From Nitrososphaerales archaeon TH5896 (lineage in GTDB: Archaea > Thermoproteota > Nitrososphaeria > Nitrososphaerales > Nitrososphaeraceae): DNA of 13,145 nt. Where the stretch lies: positions 1-13,145 of the forward strand of contig JAATVP010000272.1 of the NCBI GenBank assembly GCA_014523625.1, in the 5' to 3' direction. Positions 7,123 through 13,145 of the stretch are shown here, piece by piece (within the stretch, counting starts at the first letter, position 1; every line of letters starts with the position of its first letter). Position numbers and translations under genes: made by a program. The notes below the pieces were generated by a model that was not told the origin of the DNA, made no database searches, and saw only the letters and a program-made list of their open reading frames with translations.

Positions 7123-7524
7123 TCAGCTCTCCGGAGGAGCCTGACATATCTCCATTAGTACCCCATTGACTGACTTTGGGTGAATGAAGGTTATTTTTCT
7201 GCCATAAGAGCCACTGCGAATCCCACCTAAGATTTTCGCACCACTGGAGGACGCGCGCTCTACATCCTTTTCAATATCATCAGCCGTTATGGCTAGGTGA
7301 TGAATCCCTTCACCTTTCTCTATCAAGAATTTTGAAATTGGACTGTTATCATCAAGCGGCTGCAGCAACTCAATCCTAGTATCTTCGAGCTTCAAAATGG
7401 CGACCTTAACCTTTTCAGCTGGAACGTCTTCTAAATCTACATGGCCTATATTAAGAACATTCTTAAAATTCTCCAGAGCTGATTCAAGATCCTTTACTGC
7501 AATAGCGATATGATCAATCCGCAA
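7123..7524 (-). CDS. mce: Methylmalonyl-CoA epimerase
   Basis: Racemises (S)- and (R)-methylmalonyl-CoA, linking propionyl-CoA carboxylase output to the mutase. The 133-aa protein is a single glyoxalase/VOC domain built of two beta-alpha-beta modules. Likely metal ligands are H5 (DHIAIAV), E52 (RIELLQP), H76 (IHHLAI) and E125 (LMEICQ). The diagnostic stretches LLQPLDDNSPISKFL and GRKITFIHPKSVNGVLMEI match the epimerase family rather than lyase-type glyoxalases. The start is TTG 7524; a TAG lies three codons upstream, so no longer form is possible. It is downstream of the mutase large subunit on the same strand but separated by 300 bp and has its own AT-rich promoter element, so it is probably a separate transcript. 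Confidence 0.93.
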   Translation of the reverse strand: MRIDHIAIAVKDLESALENFKNVLNIGHVDLEDVPAEKVKVAILKLEDTRIELLQPLDDNSPISKFLIEKGEGIHHLAITADDIEKDVERASSSGAKILGGIRSGSYGRKITFIHPKSVNGVLMEICQAPPES

Positions 7525-7553
7525 CAGTATCTACTTCATCATGATTTTGTCTC

Positions 7554-7563
7554 TTATTAATTT
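7554..7563 (-). promoter_or_regulatory. Putative TATA box for the epimerase gene
   Basis: AAATTAATAA on the minus strand is centred about 34 bp before the TTG start, predicting a leader of roughly 7 nt. It lies between two divergent reading frames, the epimerase and the frame at 7572. Confidence 0.4.
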
Positions 7564-7571
7564 GTATATCT

Positions 7572-7868
7572 ATGAATAATAGCTTACAGCTTATCAAGGG
7601 TCAGGGTCCAAGCGATCCCCCGTTCCCTTGTCCAAAAGGCAGCATTCTCAATAAAATGGATGTATGCACAAAGTCGTATATCTCATATAGACCAGCTATC
7701 CGCCAAAGTCATAAGGTCCTCGTAGACCTAGATCCAGATCTTAGATTATTCTTCCAGAAGCTCGTCTTACTTCTGAATAAAAATGAGGAGCCACGAGGGA
7801 GCATAAACCTTTTAGCCAAAACCTTTAGAATGATATCTTTGGAAGATATGCTCCAAAAACCTCTTTAA
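7572..7868 (+). CDS. Hypothetical protein (98 aa) in the epimerase-mutase gap
   Basis: I do not recognise this protein. A 98-codon frame on the plus strand fills the otherwise empty 300 bp between the epimerase and mutase genes and overlaps the mutase 3' end antisense by 44 nt. The translation contains CPKGSILNKMDVC, two cysteines spaced widely enough for half a zinc site, then an amphipathic middle (RLFFQKLVLLLN) and a charged C-terminus. It has no membrane segment or signal. The length makes chance unlikely in AT-rich DNA, and codon use looks ordinary, but no good TATA box lies at the right distance before ATG 7572. A second ATG at 7656 would give 70 aa. No plausible minus-strand frame is seen in the gap. 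Confidence 0.45.
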   Translation: MNNSLQLIKGQGPSDPPFPCPKGSILNKMDVCTKSYISYRPAIRQSHKVLVDLDPDLRLFFQKLVLLLNKNEEPRGSINLLAKTFRMISLEDMLQKPL

Positions 7869-9417
7869 AAACAGCGCTAATCTCACCAAGCGTGGCGCGG
7901 CTCTTAACTGATTCAATGATGTAGGGCATCAAGTTTACGCTATCATTTTCCGCAGCCTTACAAAGTTCTGAAAGGACCGAGTCTACTTTTGTTTTGTCCC
8001 TAGATCCTTTTAATTCCTTCAAGCGTAACAACTGCTTTTTCTCTACTTCAGGATTGATCGAGTTCAGTTGAGGTTCCTTGTCTTTTAAATCCTGGAATTT
8101 ATTTACTCCAACGATAATGCGCTCGTTTTGGTCTATTTCTTTTTTTAATCTGTAAGAGTTTTTCCTAATCTCTTCTTGAAAATATCCTTTCTCTACGGCA
8201 GCAAGGGCGCCGCCCATGGATTCAATCCTCCTTAGGTAATCTTGAACTTCGTCCTCGATCTTGGCGGTAAGTTCCTCAACATAATACGAGCCACCTAAAG
8301 GGTCGACAGTTTTTGTAATTCCGGTCTCATTAGCAATTACCTGCTGAGTTCTCAACGCAACTTTCACAGATTCCTCAGTTGGCAGCGCCAATGCTTCGTC
8401 ACGTGAATTAGTATGCAATGACTGGCATCCTCCCAGCACAGCCGCAAGAGCCTGCAATGAGACCCGCACTATGTTATTGTCTACTTGTTGAGCTGTCAGC
8501 GACTCACCGCTAGTCTGTACATGAAATCTTAAATGGCACGACTTTGGGTCTTTAGCTCCAAACTTTTCCTTCATTAGTTTCGAATAGATTCTGCGAGCAG
8601 CCCTAAATTTTGCGATCTCTTCAAAGAATTCCATCGTACAGCAAAAGAAGAATGAAAGCCGAGGGGCAAAGGAGTCAACGTCTAGCCCACGCTGTCGACA
8701 AGTATCTATATACTCTATAGCGTTAGCGAATGTAAAGGCAAGCTCTTGTATGGCATTTGATCCAGCCTCTCTCATATGATAACCCGAGATGCTAATGGGA
8801 TACCACTGAGGTACTTTCTGTGAAGTATATTGAATCATATCACCGATCAGTCTAAGAGAAGGTCTAGGGGGATAGATGTATGTATTGCGTGATATGTATT
8901 CTTTTAGAATATCGTTTTGTGTAGTACCTCTGAGTTTGTCAGGTGACACGCCCTGCTGCTCAGCTACGACAATGTACAAAGATAGCAGCGTGGAGGCGGT
9001 TGAATTTATGGTCATTGAGGTACTAACTCTGTCCAAGGGTATGGATTCGAAACAAGTCATCATATCGTTTAAAGAGCTGATTGCTACACCCGTCCTCCCC
9101 ACTTCTCCCTCTGATTGTGGATTATCAGAATCGCGGCCGGTTTGAGTAGGCAAATCGAAAGCAAGAGAAAGACCTGTCTGCCCATTTTCCAACAAGAATT
9201 TGAATCTATTATTTGTCTCCTCCGCGCTGCCAAAGCCGCTATACATTCTCATGGTCCAAAGCCTTCCACGGTACATTTCGGGATAGATTCCACGAGTGTA
9301 AGGAAACTCTCCAGGAGATCCAATGCTACTCAGAATATTCGCCGGAATGTCAGAATTAGAATAAATTTTCTTAACTTCGATGCCAGAGTCTGTCTTAAAT
9401 GGTTTGGATTCGGCCAT
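7825..9417 (-). CDS. mcmA1: Methylmalonyl-CoA mutase, large (alpha, catalytic) subunit
   Basis: Catalytic TIM-barrel subunit of the B12-dependent mutase that rearranges (R)-methylmalonyl-CoA to succinyl-CoA; 530 aa with no cobalamin-binding domain, which is encoded separately at 10490. Family signatures include FDLPTQTGRDSDNP (88-100), SMTINSTA (134-141), SISGYHMREAG (209-219, His214), HVQTSGESLTAQ (299-310) and DPLGGSYYVEELT (372-384). Specificity residues fit methylmalonyl-CoA: Tyr59 in RMYSGF and Arg189 in PSLRL correspond to Tyr89 and Arg207 of the Propionibacterium enzyme, where isobutyryl-CoA mutases have Phe and Gln. The start ATG lies 17 nt after the meaB stop, with purine-rich GGGGGGAAG/AAGGA before it, so it is probably translated from the meaB transcript. 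In thaumarchaea this step belongs to the 3-hydroxypropionate/4-hydroxybutyrate cycle. Confidence 0.96.
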   Translation of the reverse strand: MAESKPFKTDSGIEVKKIYSNSDIPANILSSIGSPGEFPYTRGIYPEMYRGRLWTMRMYSGFGSAEETNNRFKFLLENGQTGLSLAFDLPTQTGRDSDNPQSEGEVGRTGVAISSLNDMMTCFESIPLDRVSTSMTINSTASTLLSLYIVVAEQQGVSPDKLRGTTQNDILKEYISRNTYIYPPRPSLRLIGDMIQYTSQKVPQWYPISISGYHMREAGSNAIQELAFTFANAIEYIDTCRQRGLDVDSFAPRLSFFFCCTMEFFEEIAKFRAARRIYSKLMKEKFGAKDPKSCHLRFHVQTSGESLTAQQVDNNIVRVSLQALAAVLGGCQSLHTNSRDEALALPTEESVKVALRTQQVIANETGITKTVDPLGGSYYVEELTAKIEDEVQDYLRRIESMGGALAAVEKGYFQEEIRKNSYRLKKEIDQNERIIVGVNKFQDLKDKEPQLNSINPEVEKKQLLRLKELKGSRDKTKVDSVLSELCKAAENDSVNLMPYIIESVKSRATLGEISAVFKEVFGAYLPKISF

Positions 9418-9434
9418 GTTCCTTTTCTTCCCCC

Positions 9435-10358
9435 CTACCTCATGATTGTGGCTGAGATTCGTTCAGCAGCCAGATACGGGTCGATTTTTTTTTCAATTAC
9501 CATAGTTACATAATTCTCGTATTCCAGGTTGTCTTGGAGAAACGACTTAGCCCTCTTTTCCACGGCTCGGAATATCATTTCTTGTAGTTCGTTTTTCAAC
9601 ATACTCTTCCTCTTCACTGTTATGCTTTCTTTGTTACTTATTAATTTCTCATCAATATGCGAGGCAAGCTCCTTAACCCCATCTCCCGTTCGCGCAGACA
9701 CTTTCAATACCGACGGTTTCTTGTCAGTCCCCCCTACAAATTCTAGAATGGAACCGAATAAATTCCCAGAGCCTTCCAGGTCGCCCTTGTTTATTGCATA
9801 AATGTCCCCTATTTCATTAAGACCAGCCTTGATAGATTGTATGTTGTCTCCGGTCTGAGGGGTCAACACAACGATTGTGATATCTACGATCCTTGATATT
9901 TCAACTTCTAACTGGCCAGCTCCAACACTCTCGACTAAGATTAGATCGAATCCTGCGACGTCTAGAATCCGCATAACATTCCTAAGAGAATTGGAAACAC
10001 CGCCCACTGCGCCTCTGGAGGCCAAACTCCTCATGAACACATCGTGATCATCCATGGTCACTTGCATCCTAACACGGTCTCCTAGAATCGCCCCTCCAGT
10101 AATTGGGCTTGTGGGATCAACGGCTAGAATAGCTATTCTATAACCCATGGTCTGAAAATTGCGTACCAATCCTCCTATCAGAGAACTCTTTCCTGCACCC
10201 GCAGGGCCAGTAAAACCTATTGATCTGGATTTACCCGTCAAGGAAAAGATCTCGCGAATAATGTCCTGAGAATCAGGGTCATTGTTATCAACCATAGAAA
10301 TTGCCCGTGCCAGAGACCTACGGTCTCCCTCCAGTAGTCTCTTCACTATCTGTAGCAT
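9435..10358 (-). CDS. meaB: Methylmalonyl-CoA mutase chaperone GTPase MeaB/ArgK
   Basis: G3E-family P-loop GTPase that gates cobalamin loading of methylmalonyl-CoA mutase and protects it from inactivation. It has 307 aa: a helical N-terminus, Walker A GPAGAGKSS (51-59), VDPTSPITGGAILGDRVRM (80-98), the MeaB-typical FMRSLASRG (108-116), the Walker B-like ESVGAGQ (143-149), the base-specificity motif NKGD (190-193) and a helical C-terminal dimerisation arm. NKGD and VGAGQLE vary slightly from the common NKAD and VGVGQSE. It precedes the mutase large subunit by 17 nt and diverges from the small subunit gene. The older name argK, an arginine/ornithine transport kinase, is a misannotation. ATG 10358 is supported by a TATA box 26 bp upstream. 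Confidence 0.95.
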   Translation of the reverse strand: MLQIVKRLLEGDRRSLARAISMVDNNDPDSQDIIREIFSLTGKSRSIGFTGPAGAGKSSLIGGLVRNFQTMGYRIAILAVDPTSPITGGAILGDRVRMQVTMDDHDVFMRSLASRGAVGGVSNSLRNVMRILDVAGFDLILVESVGAGQLEVEISRIVDITIVVLTPQTGDNIQSIKAGLNEIGDIYAINKGDLEGSGNLFGSILEFVGGTDKKPSVLKVSARTGDGVKELASHIDEKLISNKESITVKRKSMLKNELQEMIFRAVEKRAKSFLQDNLEYENYVTMVIEKKIDPYLAAERISATIMR

Positions 10359-10378
10359 GACTCAGCTATCACAAGGTC

Positions 10379-10389
10379 GGTATAAATTC
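10379..10389 (-). promoter_or_regulatory. TATA box for the meaB-mcmA1 transcript
   Basis: GAATTTATACC on the minus strand has its TTTATA core centred about 26 bp before the meaB ATG. That is exactly the distance for a leaderless archaeal mRNA, and no Shine-Dalgarno sequence precedes the ATG. Confidence 0.6.
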
Positions 10390-10446
10390 ATTGGTAGCAA
10401 TTGGAATATCAATCTAATATTTCAGGACTAAAACAATAGACGCAAA

Positions 10447-10457
10447 TTAGATATACT
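10447..10457 (+). promoter_or_regulatory. Putative TATA box for mcmA2
   Basis: TTAGATATACT is centred about 38 bp before the ATG of the small subunit, predicting a leader of about 10 nt. With the meaB box it defines a 131-bp divergent control region serving both halves of the mutase system. Confidence 0.45.
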
Positions 10458-10489
10458 TCTCGACATCTTTATGAAGTAAGCAGATTGAT

Positions 10490-10912
10490 ATGCTAGAGGA
10501 GACTGAACAGAATAAGGGACCAATAAGAATCCTTGTTTCCAAGTTGGGACTCGATGGACACGACAGGGGTGCGCTTGTAATCTGCAGGGCGTTGAGAGAC
10601 GCAGGAATGGAAGTTATCTATTCTGGTCTATTCTGTACGCCAGAACAAGTGGCGAAGATCGCAATCGAGGAAGACGTGGATGTGATTGCAATGAGCTTGT
10701 TAAACGGAGCTCACTCAGTGTTATTTCCTAAAGTGGCGAGATTAGTGAGAGAGAAAGGCGGAAGTAATATCTTATTGATAGGAGGAGGCATAATACCTGA
10801 GGCAGACAAAAAAGCCCTCGAAGGGGAGGGCGTAATGGGAAACTTTGGACCTGGAACACCATTGCCGACTATAATTGAATACATTGCCAGAAATGTCAAA
10901 CCTCAAAAATGA
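10490..10912 (+). CDS. mcmA2: Methylmalonyl-CoA mutase, small subunit (B12-binding)
   Basis: Free-standing cobalamin-binding domain, 140 aa, that forms the holoenzyme with the large subunit at 7825. The base-off/His-on signature DxHxxG is LDGHDRG with D22, H24 and G27, where H24 would be the lower axial ligand of cobalt. It is followed by SLLNGAH (69-75) and GGGIIP (98-103), which line the nucleotide-tail pocket, and FGPGT (119-123). The extent matches the C-terminal domain of fused mutases. It is transcribed away from meaB and ends 47 nt before the convergent ilvC. It could in principle serve another B12 mutase, but the neighbourhood makes methylmalonyl-CoA mutase by far the likeliest partner. 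Confidence 0.95.
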   Translation: MLEETEQNKGPIRILVSKLGLDGHDRGALVICRALRDAGMEVIYSGLFCTPEQVAKIAIEEDVDVIAMSLLNGAHSVLFPKVARLVREKGGSNILLIGGGIIPEADKKALEGEGVMGNFGPGTPLPTIIEYIARNVKPQK

Positions 10913-10946
10913 CTTAAGGTTTGCAATTCCGGTCGATTTCATAGTA

Positions 10947-10961
10947 TTCTTTTCTTTGTTT
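10947..10961 (+). terminator. T-rich terminator after mcmA2
   Basis: A pyrimidine-rich run of T and C with one G, twelve of its fifteen bases being T, lies 35 nt after the mcmA2 stop and overlaps the ilvC stop codon on the other strand. It fits T-tract termination of archaeal RNA polymerase for the plus-strand transcript. Confidence 0.4.
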
Positions 10962-11967
10962 AATCTGCCCTTTCTTCGTTAGGCCACATCATCTTTCTCA
11001 TCTCAACACCTACAACTTCTATGTCGTGGGTTTGAATCTTTTTCATAAATGTTTCAAATGAGTTCTTGCCATCTTTCCCATAAACGCTCACCCATTCATC
11101 TGCAAACGAGCCTGACTGAATCTCATTTAGGACCCTTCTCATCTTTTCTTTGCTCTCTGTGTCGATAACTGTAGGTCCTCTCGTCAGACCTCCATATCGA
11201 GCCGTTTCGCTAACTCTACTGTACATACCAGTTATCCCGTACCTGTGGATTAAATCAACTATCAGCTTAAGCTCATGCAAGCACTCAAAGTATGCCACCT
11301 CTGGCTGGTACCCGGCCTCCACCAACGTTTCAAATGCGTTCATTATGAGGCTGTGAGTGCCTCCGCACAGGTCCACTTGTTCGCCAAACCAATCTGTCTC
11401 AACTTCTTCCTTAAACGTTGTTTTAATTAATCCTGGTCTGGCACTGCCAATTGCTTTTGCAAGACCAAGAACCCTCCCCCAAGCCTTAGTAGAATAATCA
11501 CGTTCGACAGCGACCAGTGATGGGGTCCCGAAACCTTTCAAAAATAACTCTCTTACCATTTGTCCTGGTCCTTTTGGGGCAACCATTATTACATCGATAT
11601 TGCTAGGAGGTTCGATCCACTTCCAATGTACCGCTGCGCCGTGTGAAAAGCTTAATGCAGACCCTTCCGAAAGGTTGGGTCCTATCTCGGTCTTGTATAG
11701 AGTACTCTGTTCCATATCCGGAACCAGCACATGAACTATATTCGCCTCTTTAGTGGCCTCTGCTGCACTCATAACCTTGTGGCCTTCTTTTACGGCGAGA
11801 TCCCAACTCTTCCCACCTCGTCGTAGCCCCACAAGGACTTCTAATCCACTGTCCTTCATATTATTAGCCTGTGCGCGACCCTGTATACCATAACCAATTA
11901 CCGCTATTCTGTCCTTCTTAATATCGTTAAAGTTGATATCGTTGTCATGCCATCGTTGAGCTTTCAT
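10960..11967 (-). CDS. ilvC: Ketol-acid reductoisomerase, class I
   Basis: Converts 2-acetolactate or 2-aceto-2-hydroxybutyrate to the dihydroxy acid, using NAD(P)H and Mg2+, in valine, leucine and isoleucine synthesis. The 335 aa are the class I (short) length. The dinucleotide site is GYGIQGRAQA (25-34), and the loop RRGGKS (49-54), with two Arg and a Ser, favours NADPH. The metal and active-site residues D192 and E196 (TDWFGEQ), E228 and E232 (YFECLHELK) and S253 (RVSETARYG) are all present. It has no visible ilv operon neighbours; mcmA2 is convergent and the methyltransferase lies upstream on the same strand. ATG 11967 is set by the TATA box 28 bp before it. Confidence 0.97.
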   Translation of the reverse strand: MKAQRWHDNDINFNDIKKDRIAVIGYGIQGRAQANNMKDSGLEVLVGLRRGGKSWDLAVKEGHKVMSAAEATKEANIVHVLVPDMEQSTLYKTEIGPNLSEGSALSFSHGAAVHWKWIEPPSNIDVIMVAPKGPGQMVRELFLKGFGTPSLVAVERDYSTKAWGRVLGLAKAIGSARPGLIKTTFKEEVETDWFGEQVDLCGGTHSLIMNAFETLVEAGYQPEVAYFECLHELKLIVDLIHRYGITGMYSRVSETARYGGLTRGPTVIDTESKEKMRRVLNEIQSGSFADEWVSVYGKDGKNSFETFMKKIQTHDIEVVGVEMRKMMWPNEERAD

Positions 11968-11990
11968 GTAATGCCTATCAGGTTCTGGAC

Positions 11991-11998
11991 TATATATA
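11991..11998 (-). promoter_or_regulatory. TATA box for ilvC
   Basis: TATATATA is centred 28 bp before the ilvC ATG. It is the best promoter match in the window and implies a leaderless mRNA. It separates ilvC from the methyltransferase, which ends 62 bp further upstream. Confidence 0.65.
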
Positions 11999-12059
11999 CC
12001 TCAAGCGATCGAGCTTATTTGCCTGTATTACCCAATTCGCGATAATTTGTTATGTGAAG

Positions 12060-13040
12060 CTATCTCTTGCCCTTTGAGGCCTTGCGCGCCCTTAGATAAT
12101 CGACATAATAGAATAGATAGGTCCGCTCGTTAATCCTCAGAGTCCAAGGAATAAATGACTCACTCGTAACATATCTGCTCCCTATTCTAAAACCTGATTT
12201 TTGCAACAATTGTCTGAAGGACTGGGGACCTACTTTGTTGACCTGTAGTGTTCTATTGTAATCGTAAGGTGAGGAGAATACAACTTCTCCATCATCCTTC
12301 AACACCCTGTGGATTCTATCCAATAACTGTTCAGTATCCATGAATTCTATGATATTCAACGCAATCACTAGGTCAAATCTATTTGGATGGAATGGAGGCA
12401 TTATACAATCTGCTACTACGAAGTCTAAATTACCCTGCCTAAGAGAAGCCATGCGCCTTCTTGCTTCACTAATAAAAGAAAATGATAGATCTATTCCAAT
12501 CACGAATGCGAATTTCTTGGCGAGTTGGAAAGCCGCATATCCTGATGAGCATCCCATGTCAAGTGCCGCCCCGTCTAAATTCGTCGCGGTACTATGGACT
12601 ACCTTATTGTAAAGATCATTAGGATACATCTTGTGTTTCAGTAACGATAGAAATCTGTCGTTACTATCAAAGTCAAACTGAGTCCAATTGTAAGACTCGT
12701 ATAACGACCCGTCGACTTCATAGAGATTATGCCCCTGAGGGCTAGTTAGTTTGGTAAGAGTTGAACTTATCTTCTTCAAATACTCTTTCATTGCCGAGGT
12801 CTTACTTGACAGGATCCATTTTCCAAGTAAAGAAGGCCTAGAGGATATATATTCTGCAACATTCTCCAAAAGCAAGGCGACCCCGTCAATTACGGGGTAC
12901 AACTGATTGCACTCTTCACACTTAAGAAAACCTTCTGAACATTCGCTTCCGTTACTAGATTCGAGCACATCAATAGATAGATTTCTGTTGCGCCCATAAT
13001 GTTTTACACATGCTAAATGTCGAGCTAGCTGTATTCTCAT
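12060..13040 (-). CDS. Class I SAM-dependent methyltransferase with N-terminal zinc ribbon
   Basis: Probable methyltransferase of 326 aa with unknown substrate. Residues about 8-60 resemble a Trm112-like zinc ribbon: KCEECNQLYPVIDGVALLL matches the family's CxxC-x3-YP-x2-DGI ending, while the first pair is C11-V-K-H14, CxxH rather than CxxC. A linker of about 95 residues follows. Residues about 155-265 form the Rossmann fold, with motif I LDMGCSSGYAAF (160-171), acidic D184 (IGIDLS), VADC (209-212) and FDLVIALNIIEFMD (222-235). The C-terminus ends in a basic tail. Trm112-like fusions occur in methyltransferases acting on tRNA, proteins or quinone-type molecules; nothing here chooses between them. 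A TATATAA lies only 3-10 nt before ATG 13040, too close for that start, but a later start would delete the zinc ribbon. Confidence 0.82.
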   Translation of the reverse strand: MRIQLARHLACVKHYGRNRNLSIDVLESSNGSECSEGFLKCEECNQLYPVIDGVALLLENVAEYISSRPSLLGKWILSSKTSAMKEYLKKISSTLTKLTSPQGHNLYEVDGSLYESYNWTQFDFDSNDRFLSLLKHKMYPNDLYNKVVHSTATNLDGAALDMGCSSGYAAFQLAKKFAFVIGIDLSFSFISEARRRMASLRQGNLDFVVADCIMPPFHPNRFDLVIALNIIEFMDTEQLLDRIHRVLKDDGEVVFSSPYDYNRTLQVNKVGPQSFRQLLQKSGFRIGSRYVTSESFIPWTLRINERTYLFYYVDYLRARKASKGKR

Positions 13041-13145
13041 TCCTATATAACCAAAAATGCTATCTGACTTCTGAGAGCTCGCTTAATAATAGTATTTTCA
13101 AAGTGACACTACTTTTTAGATTAACTTCTATTACGATTTCATGAT

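Noticed and set aside
7825..9417. Isobutyryl-CoA, ethylmalonyl-CoA or 2-hydroxyisobutyryl-CoA mutase instead of methylmalonyl-CoA mutase
   Set aside because: Tyr59 and Arg189 match the methylmalonyl-CoA enzymes, and an epimerase for the same substrate is adjacent.
8876..9801. Several 89-132 codon plus-strand frames opposite the mutase and meaB genes
   Set aside because: They lie fully antisense to genes with unmistakable catalytic motifs, overlap one another, and have translations rich in Ser, Arg and Ile with no domain pattern. They are shadow frames.
9435..10358. Arginine/ornithine transport kinase (ArgK)
   Set aside because: The MeaB-specific motifs and the position beside both mutase subunits support the chaperone GTPase. 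The transport role is a historical misannotation.
13043..13050. TATATAA as the promoter of the methyltransferase
   Set aside because: It lies only 3-10 nt before the ATG, so transcription would start inside the coding region and remove the zinc-ribbon cysteine pair. It is probably fortuitous, unless the true start is internal.
1..13145. CRISPR arrays, insertion sequences, integrase sites, tRNA or rRNA genes
   Set aside because: Reading through the intergenic stretches showed no regularly spaced repeats, terminal inverted repeats with a transposase, or cloverleaf-like sequences.

Overview
The window looks like chromosomal DNA from an ammonia-oxidising-type archaeon (Thaumarchaeota/Nitrososphaerota), AT-rich at roughly 40% G+C by eye. 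This is an inference from gene content. It carries an archaeal-type MetRS with doubled zinc knuckles and a KISKS signature, an archaeal NadM, a short archaeal SAHH, and a split methylmalonyl-CoA mutase with its own epimerase and MeaB chaperone. Several genes also have TATA-like boxes 25-35 bp before the start codon, with no Shine-Dalgarno sequence. No mobile element, CRISPR array, rRNA or tRNA was found.

Left part, 1-7100, mostly + strand. A hairpin-forming inverted repeat lies ahead of an HTH-CBS regulator, and a 53-aa zinc protein faces that regulator convergently. Next come a Rieske ferredoxin and cysS, probably co-transcribed, then a single-pass membrane-anchored protein of unknown function and S-adenosylhomocysteine hydrolase. 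metG overlaps nadM, and a 42-aa zinc-ribbon gene follows. cysS, ahcY and metG form a loose cysteine/methionine/AdoMet neighbourhood.

Centre, 7123-10912: methylmalonyl-CoA metabolism. On the - strand, meaB and the mutase large subunit are 17 nt apart and probably one transcript; the epimerase lies downstream with its own promoter. The B12-binding small subunit is a separate gene transcribed divergently from meaB. Together they interconvert (S)- and (R)-methylmalonyl-CoA and succinyl-CoA, with MeaB guarding the cobalamin enzyme. In thaumarchaea these steps belong to the 3-hydroxypropionate/4-hydroxybutyrate carbon fixation cycle. A 98-codon + strand frame of unknown function fills the 300 bp between epimerase and mutase.

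Right part, 10960-13040, - strand. It holds ketol-acid reductoisomerase (branched-chain amino acid synthesis), with a clear TATATATA box, and a class I SAM methyltransferase with an N-terminal Trm112-like zinc ribbon. A frame open to the right edge may be the tail of another gene.

The window is mainly housekeeping and central carbon metabolism, and I see no obvious new defence or mobile system. The points most worth a second look are two substitutions in the MetRS methionine pocket, the tiny zinc-ribbon genes, the unknown frame inside the mutase cluster, and the hairpin before the HTH-CBS gene.
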